6,010 nt of DNA, taken from Paracoccaceae bacterium. Lineage in GTDB: Bacteria; Pseudomonadota; Alphaproteobacteria; Rhodobacterales; Rhodobacteraceae. Positions within the stretch are counted from its first letter, which is position 1. Every line of letters begins with the position of its first letter. Positions 1-6,010 of this stretch are shown piece by piece. The notes beneath the pieces were generated by a model that saw only the letters and a program-made list of their open reading frames with translations, made no database searches and was not told the DNA's origin. The position numbers were made by a program, and so were the translations under genes. The DNA lies in contig SKUV01000355.1 in assembly GCA_007129775.1 (NCBI GenBank), positions 1 through 6,010 of the forward strand. Direction: 5' to 3'.

Positions 1-1082
1 CCGTCACCATCGGGGCGGTGGAACGCTATATCACCGACACCGCCTGGCAGGAGGGCTGGGTCAAGCCGATCCGGCCGGCCTCCGAACGCAGCGAAAGCGT
101 GGGCATCATCGGCGCCGGGCCGGGCGGGCTGGCGGCGGCCGACATGCTGCGCCGGCAGGGCGTGCAGGTGACGGTCTATGACCGCTACGACCGCGCCGGC
201 GGGCTGATGACCTATGGCATCCCCGGCTTCAAGCTGGAAAAGCCGGTGGTCATGCAGCGGATCGACCAGCTCGAACAGGGCGGGGTTGAGATGGTGCTGA
301 ACTGCGATGTGGGCCACGACCTAAGCTTCGACGCGATCCGCGGCAAGCATGACGCGGTGCTCATCGCCACCGGCGTCTATAAATCGCGCGACCTCGACGG
401 CCCGGGCAGCGGCGCCGACGGGATCGTGCGCGCCATCGACTATCTGACCGCCTCCAACCGCAAGAGCTTTGGCGACGATGTGCCGGAATTCGATTCGGGC
501 GAACTGGATGCCCGCGGCAAGCGCGTGGTCGTTGTCGGCGGCGGCGACACGGCGATGGATTGCGTGCGCACCGCCGTGCGGCAGGGCGCGACCTCGGTCA
601 AATGCCTTTACCGCCGCGACCGCGCCAACATGCCCGGCAGCCAGCGCGAGGTGCAGAATGCCGAGGAAGAGGGCGTGGAATTCGTCTGGCTGACCGCGCC
701 GCGCGGCTTTACCGGCGATCCGGTCTCGGGCGTGATCGTGCAGAAGATGCGCCTTGGCGCGCCCGACGCCACCGGCCGCCGCAGCCCCGAGGTGATCGAG
801 GGCGCCGATTACACCGAACCGGCGGATATGGTGATCAAGGCTCTGGGCTTCGAGCCCGAGGACATCCCCGCACTCTGGGGTGTGCCCGATCTGGAAGTGA
901 CGCGCTGGGGCACGATCCGCGCCGATTTCCGCACCCATGCCACCAACCTGCCCGGCGTCTATGCCGCCGGCGACATCGTGCGCGGCGCGAGCCTCGTGGT
1001 CTGGGCCATCCGCGACGGGCGCGAGGCCGCCGAGGCTATTCTGCAATACCTCGCCGCACCCGCACAGGTCGCCGCGGAATGA
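1..1082 (+). CDS. gltD: Glutamate synthase (NADPH) small subunit, 5'-truncated
   Basis: Small (beta) subunit of glutamate synthase. It oxidises NADPH at FAD and sends electrons through [4Fe-4S] clusters to the large subunit in the cytoplasm. The frame is open from base 3 with no start in context, reading VTIGAVERYITDTAW, so the gene begins upstream; the GTG at 18 is internal. About 359 residues are visible against roughly 470-480 for the family, so the N-terminal cysteine-rich iron-sulfur region is missing from the window. Counting from the GTG at 18, a first dinucleotide fold carries GAGPGG (residues 32-37, FAD side), followed by GGLMTYGIPGFKLEK. A second fold carries VVGGGDTAMD (from residue 172, NADPH side) followed by YRRDRANMPGS. 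Near the C-terminus is YAAGDIVRGASLVVWAI, the family's final FAD-contact motif. The TGA stop is at 1080-1082 with no terminator after it, so cotranscription with gltB is likely. Related small-subunit-like oxidoreductases share these folds, but adjacency to gltB makes GltD the clear choice. Confidence 0.96.
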   Translation, partial: VTIGAVERYITDTAWQEGWVKPIRPASERSESVGIIGAGPGGLAAADMLRRQGVQVTVYDRYDRAGGLMTYGIPGFKLEKPVVMQRIDQLEQGGVEMVLNCDVGHDLSFDAIRGKHDAVLIATGVYKSRDLDGPGSGADGIVRAIDYLTASNRKSFGDDVPEFDSGELDARGKRVVVVGGGDTAMDCVRTAVRQGATSVKCLYRRDRANMPGSQREVQNAEEEGVEFVWLTAPRGFTGDPVSGVIVQKMRLGAPDATGRRSPEVIEGADYTEPADMVIKALGFEPEDIPALWGVPDLEVTRWGTIRADFRTHATNLPGVYAAGDIVRGASLVVWAIRDGREAAEAILQYLAAPAQVAAE

Positions 1083-1235
1083 GCGCGGCCCATGCGCCCG
1101 CTGCCGCCCCCGCGCCATTGCGGCGCGCCATTTGTGAAAGATGAACGCCGGCAGCTTCAGGCCGGCCAATCCGGAGTCCCAACGGCCTGGCGGATCATTC
1201 CCGCAGGCCCGGCATCTCGGAAGAGGAAGACTGAC
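1083..1235 (+). other. gltD-gltB spacer with three short hairpins; no convincing gene
   Basis: These 153 bases separate the two subunit genes. Three predicted RNA hairpins are seen. The first, at 1111-1127, has a 6-bp stem CGCGCC/GGCGCG and a 5-base loop. The second, at 1147-1166, has GCCGGC pairing with GCCGGC around an 8-base loop. The third, at 1184-1209, pairs GGCCTG with CAGGCC and CGG with CCG, with one bulged G and a 7-base loop. None is followed by a T-run, so none looks like an intrinsic terminator. A 9-base direct repeat CGCGCCATT occurs at 1111-1119 and 1124-1132. Two tiny reading frames (1079-1144 and 1141-1239) are present, but their codons (AGA, AGG, GGA, TCA, TTG, TGT) differ from those of the neighbouring genes, so I do not call them genes. 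A role in mRNA stability or in balancing the two subunits is possible but only inferred. Confidence 0.6.
1223..1228 (+). promoter_or_regulatory. Ribosome binding site of gltB
   Basis: A purine-rich GAGGAA lies 7 bases upstream of the ATG at 1236. This is a good Shine-Dalgarno match and decides the start. The gltB frame is open upstream to an ATG at 1092, but that ATG has no comparable site and would add 48 residues unlike the family N-terminus. Confidence 0.8.
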
Positions 1236-5777
<4,542 letters not shown>

Positions 5778-5783
5778 CCCGCG

Positions 5784-5798
5784 GGCAGCCCCGCTGCC
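5784..5798 (+). other. Short hairpin after the gltB stop
   Basis: GGCAGC (5784-5789) pairs with GCTGCC (5793-5798) around a CCC loop, starting 6 bases after the TAG. No T-run follows, so it is not a terminator by itself. It may help protect the 3' end of the mRNA, or may be chance in GC-rich sequence. Confidence 0.3.
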
Positions 5799-5808
5799 GA
5801 TGGAATGC

Positions 5809-5840
5809 AAAGGCCCTGCCGGCACCGGCGGGGCCTTTTT
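5809..5840 (+). terminator. Intrinsic (Rho-independent) terminator of gltB
   Basis: AAAGGCCCTGCCGG (5809-5822) pairs with CCGGCGGGGCCTTT (5825-5838). The match is complete apart from one G-U wobble, and the innermost pair must open to form a 4-base loop. A run of five T residues (5836-5840) closes the + strand side. The strong GC stem with a T-tract, 32 bases after the gltB stop, is a classic end of the gltD-gltB transcript. The A-run on the left arm is only three bases, so activity on the opposite strand is less likely. Confidence 0.9.
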
Positions 5841-5866
5841 CGTTAACCGCTTGTAAACACATATCG

Positions 5867-5902
5867 AAAATGGATTGTTTCGCGCGCGAAACAATCCATT
5901 TT
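5867..5902. repeat. Perfect 36-bp palindrome (18-bp arms, no spacer)
   Basis: The left arm AAAATGGATTGTTTCGCG (5867-5884) is the exact reverse complement of 5885-5902, meeting at the centre with no spacer. After short unpaired stretches (CG at 5865-5866 and CTGA at 5903-5906), ACATAT (5859-5864) pairs with ATATGT (5907-5912), extending the symmetry to 54 bases. In RNA it would form a roughly 16-bp stem with a CGCG loop. It is flanked by AAAA and TTTT, so on either strand it resembles a terminator. It could equally be a dimeric regulator's operator, since a weak promoter-like pair (TTAACC at 5843-5848 and GAAAAT at 5866-5871, 17 bases apart) overlaps its left end. The symmetry is read directly from the sequence; the function is inference. 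Confidence 0.95.
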
Positions 5903-5908
5903 CTGAAT

Positions 5909-6010
5909 ATGTCAGCCGCAACCGGCACCCCCAGCCGGCACAATGCGCCAGCGCCGCCCCAAAGCCCCGGCCAGCGCCCGCGCCGCAAGGGGCGGGGCCG
6001 CAAGGCCCCG
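5909..6010 (+). CDS. Possible N-terminus of an unidentified protein, cut by the window edge
   Basis: An open frame starts at the ATG at 5909 and runs for 34 codons to the last base. The product begins MSAATGTPSRHNAPAPP and continues into a basic stretch (QRPRRKGRGRKAP). It has seven prolines, six arginines, two lysines and no acidic residue. A disordered, positively charged start of this kind is common on the cytosolic side of inner-membrane proteins, for example ahead of a single membrane anchor in cell-wall enzymes, but too little is visible to name a family. No Shine-Dalgarno sequence precedes this ATG. An in-frame ATG at 5870 lies inside the palindrome and would add 13 residues; it too lacks a binding site. 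The true start may instead lie beyond the window, or this may not be a gene. Confidence 0.35.
   Translation, partial: MSAATGTPSRHNAPAPPQSPGQRPRRKGRGRKAP

Noticed and set aside
1092..1235. A 48-codon in-frame extension of gltB from an ATG at 1092.
   Set aside because: The ATG at 1236 has a strong binding site and gives a normal 33-residue propeptide before Cys34. The extension is rich in rare codons and has no clear binding site.
5870..5911. The in-frame ATG at 5870 inside the palindrome as the start of the downstream gene.
   Set aside because: The first 11 residues it encodes (MDCFARETIHF) are set by the palindrome, since the opposite strand encodes the same ones, and no ribosome binding site precedes it. 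It is kept only as an alternative in the partial gene entry.

Overview
The window is high-GC DNA that carries most of a bacterial NADPH-dependent glutamate synthase (GOGAT) locus, all on the + strand. Codon choice is strongly biased: over about 1,295 codons gltB uses no TTA, CTA or TCA. The GltB N-terminus (short propeptide ending in EDDEHSSCGVGL) and the order gltD then gltB suggest an alphaproteobacterium, most likely Rhodobacterales-like. This placement is an inference from sequence style; no database search was run.

Layout: (1) 1-1082 is the 3' three quarters of gltD, the FAD/NADPH-binding small subunit; its start and its N-terminal iron-sulfur region lie upstream of the window. (2) 1083-1235 is a 153-bp spacer with no convincing gene. 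It has three short hairpins and a chain of micro-ORFs joined by ATGA overlaps that leads into gltB. (3) 1236-5777 is a complete gltB, the 1513-residue large subunit, with its glutamine-amidotransferase, central, FMN/3Fe-4S synthase and C-terminal beta-helix regions intact. (4) 5778-5908 is the 3' intergenic region, with a strong intrinsic terminator at 5809-5840 and then a perfect 36-bp palindrome at 5867-5902. (5) 5909-6010 is the possible start of a further + strand gene, cut by the window edge and not identified.

GltD takes electrons from NADPH and passes them through FAD and iron-sulfur clusters to GltB. GltB hydrolyses glutamine in its N-terminal domain and channels the ammonia to the FMN site, where 2-oxoglutarate becomes glutamate. 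With glutamine synthetase this forms the GS-GOGAT ammonia-assimilation route. No terminator separates gltD from gltB, so they probably share a transcript.

Most of the window is ordinary core metabolism. I see no mobile element, CRISPR array, RNA gene or new multi-gene system. The points worth a second look are the palindrome next to the downstream start codon and the ATGA chain with hairpins in the gltD-gltB spacer.
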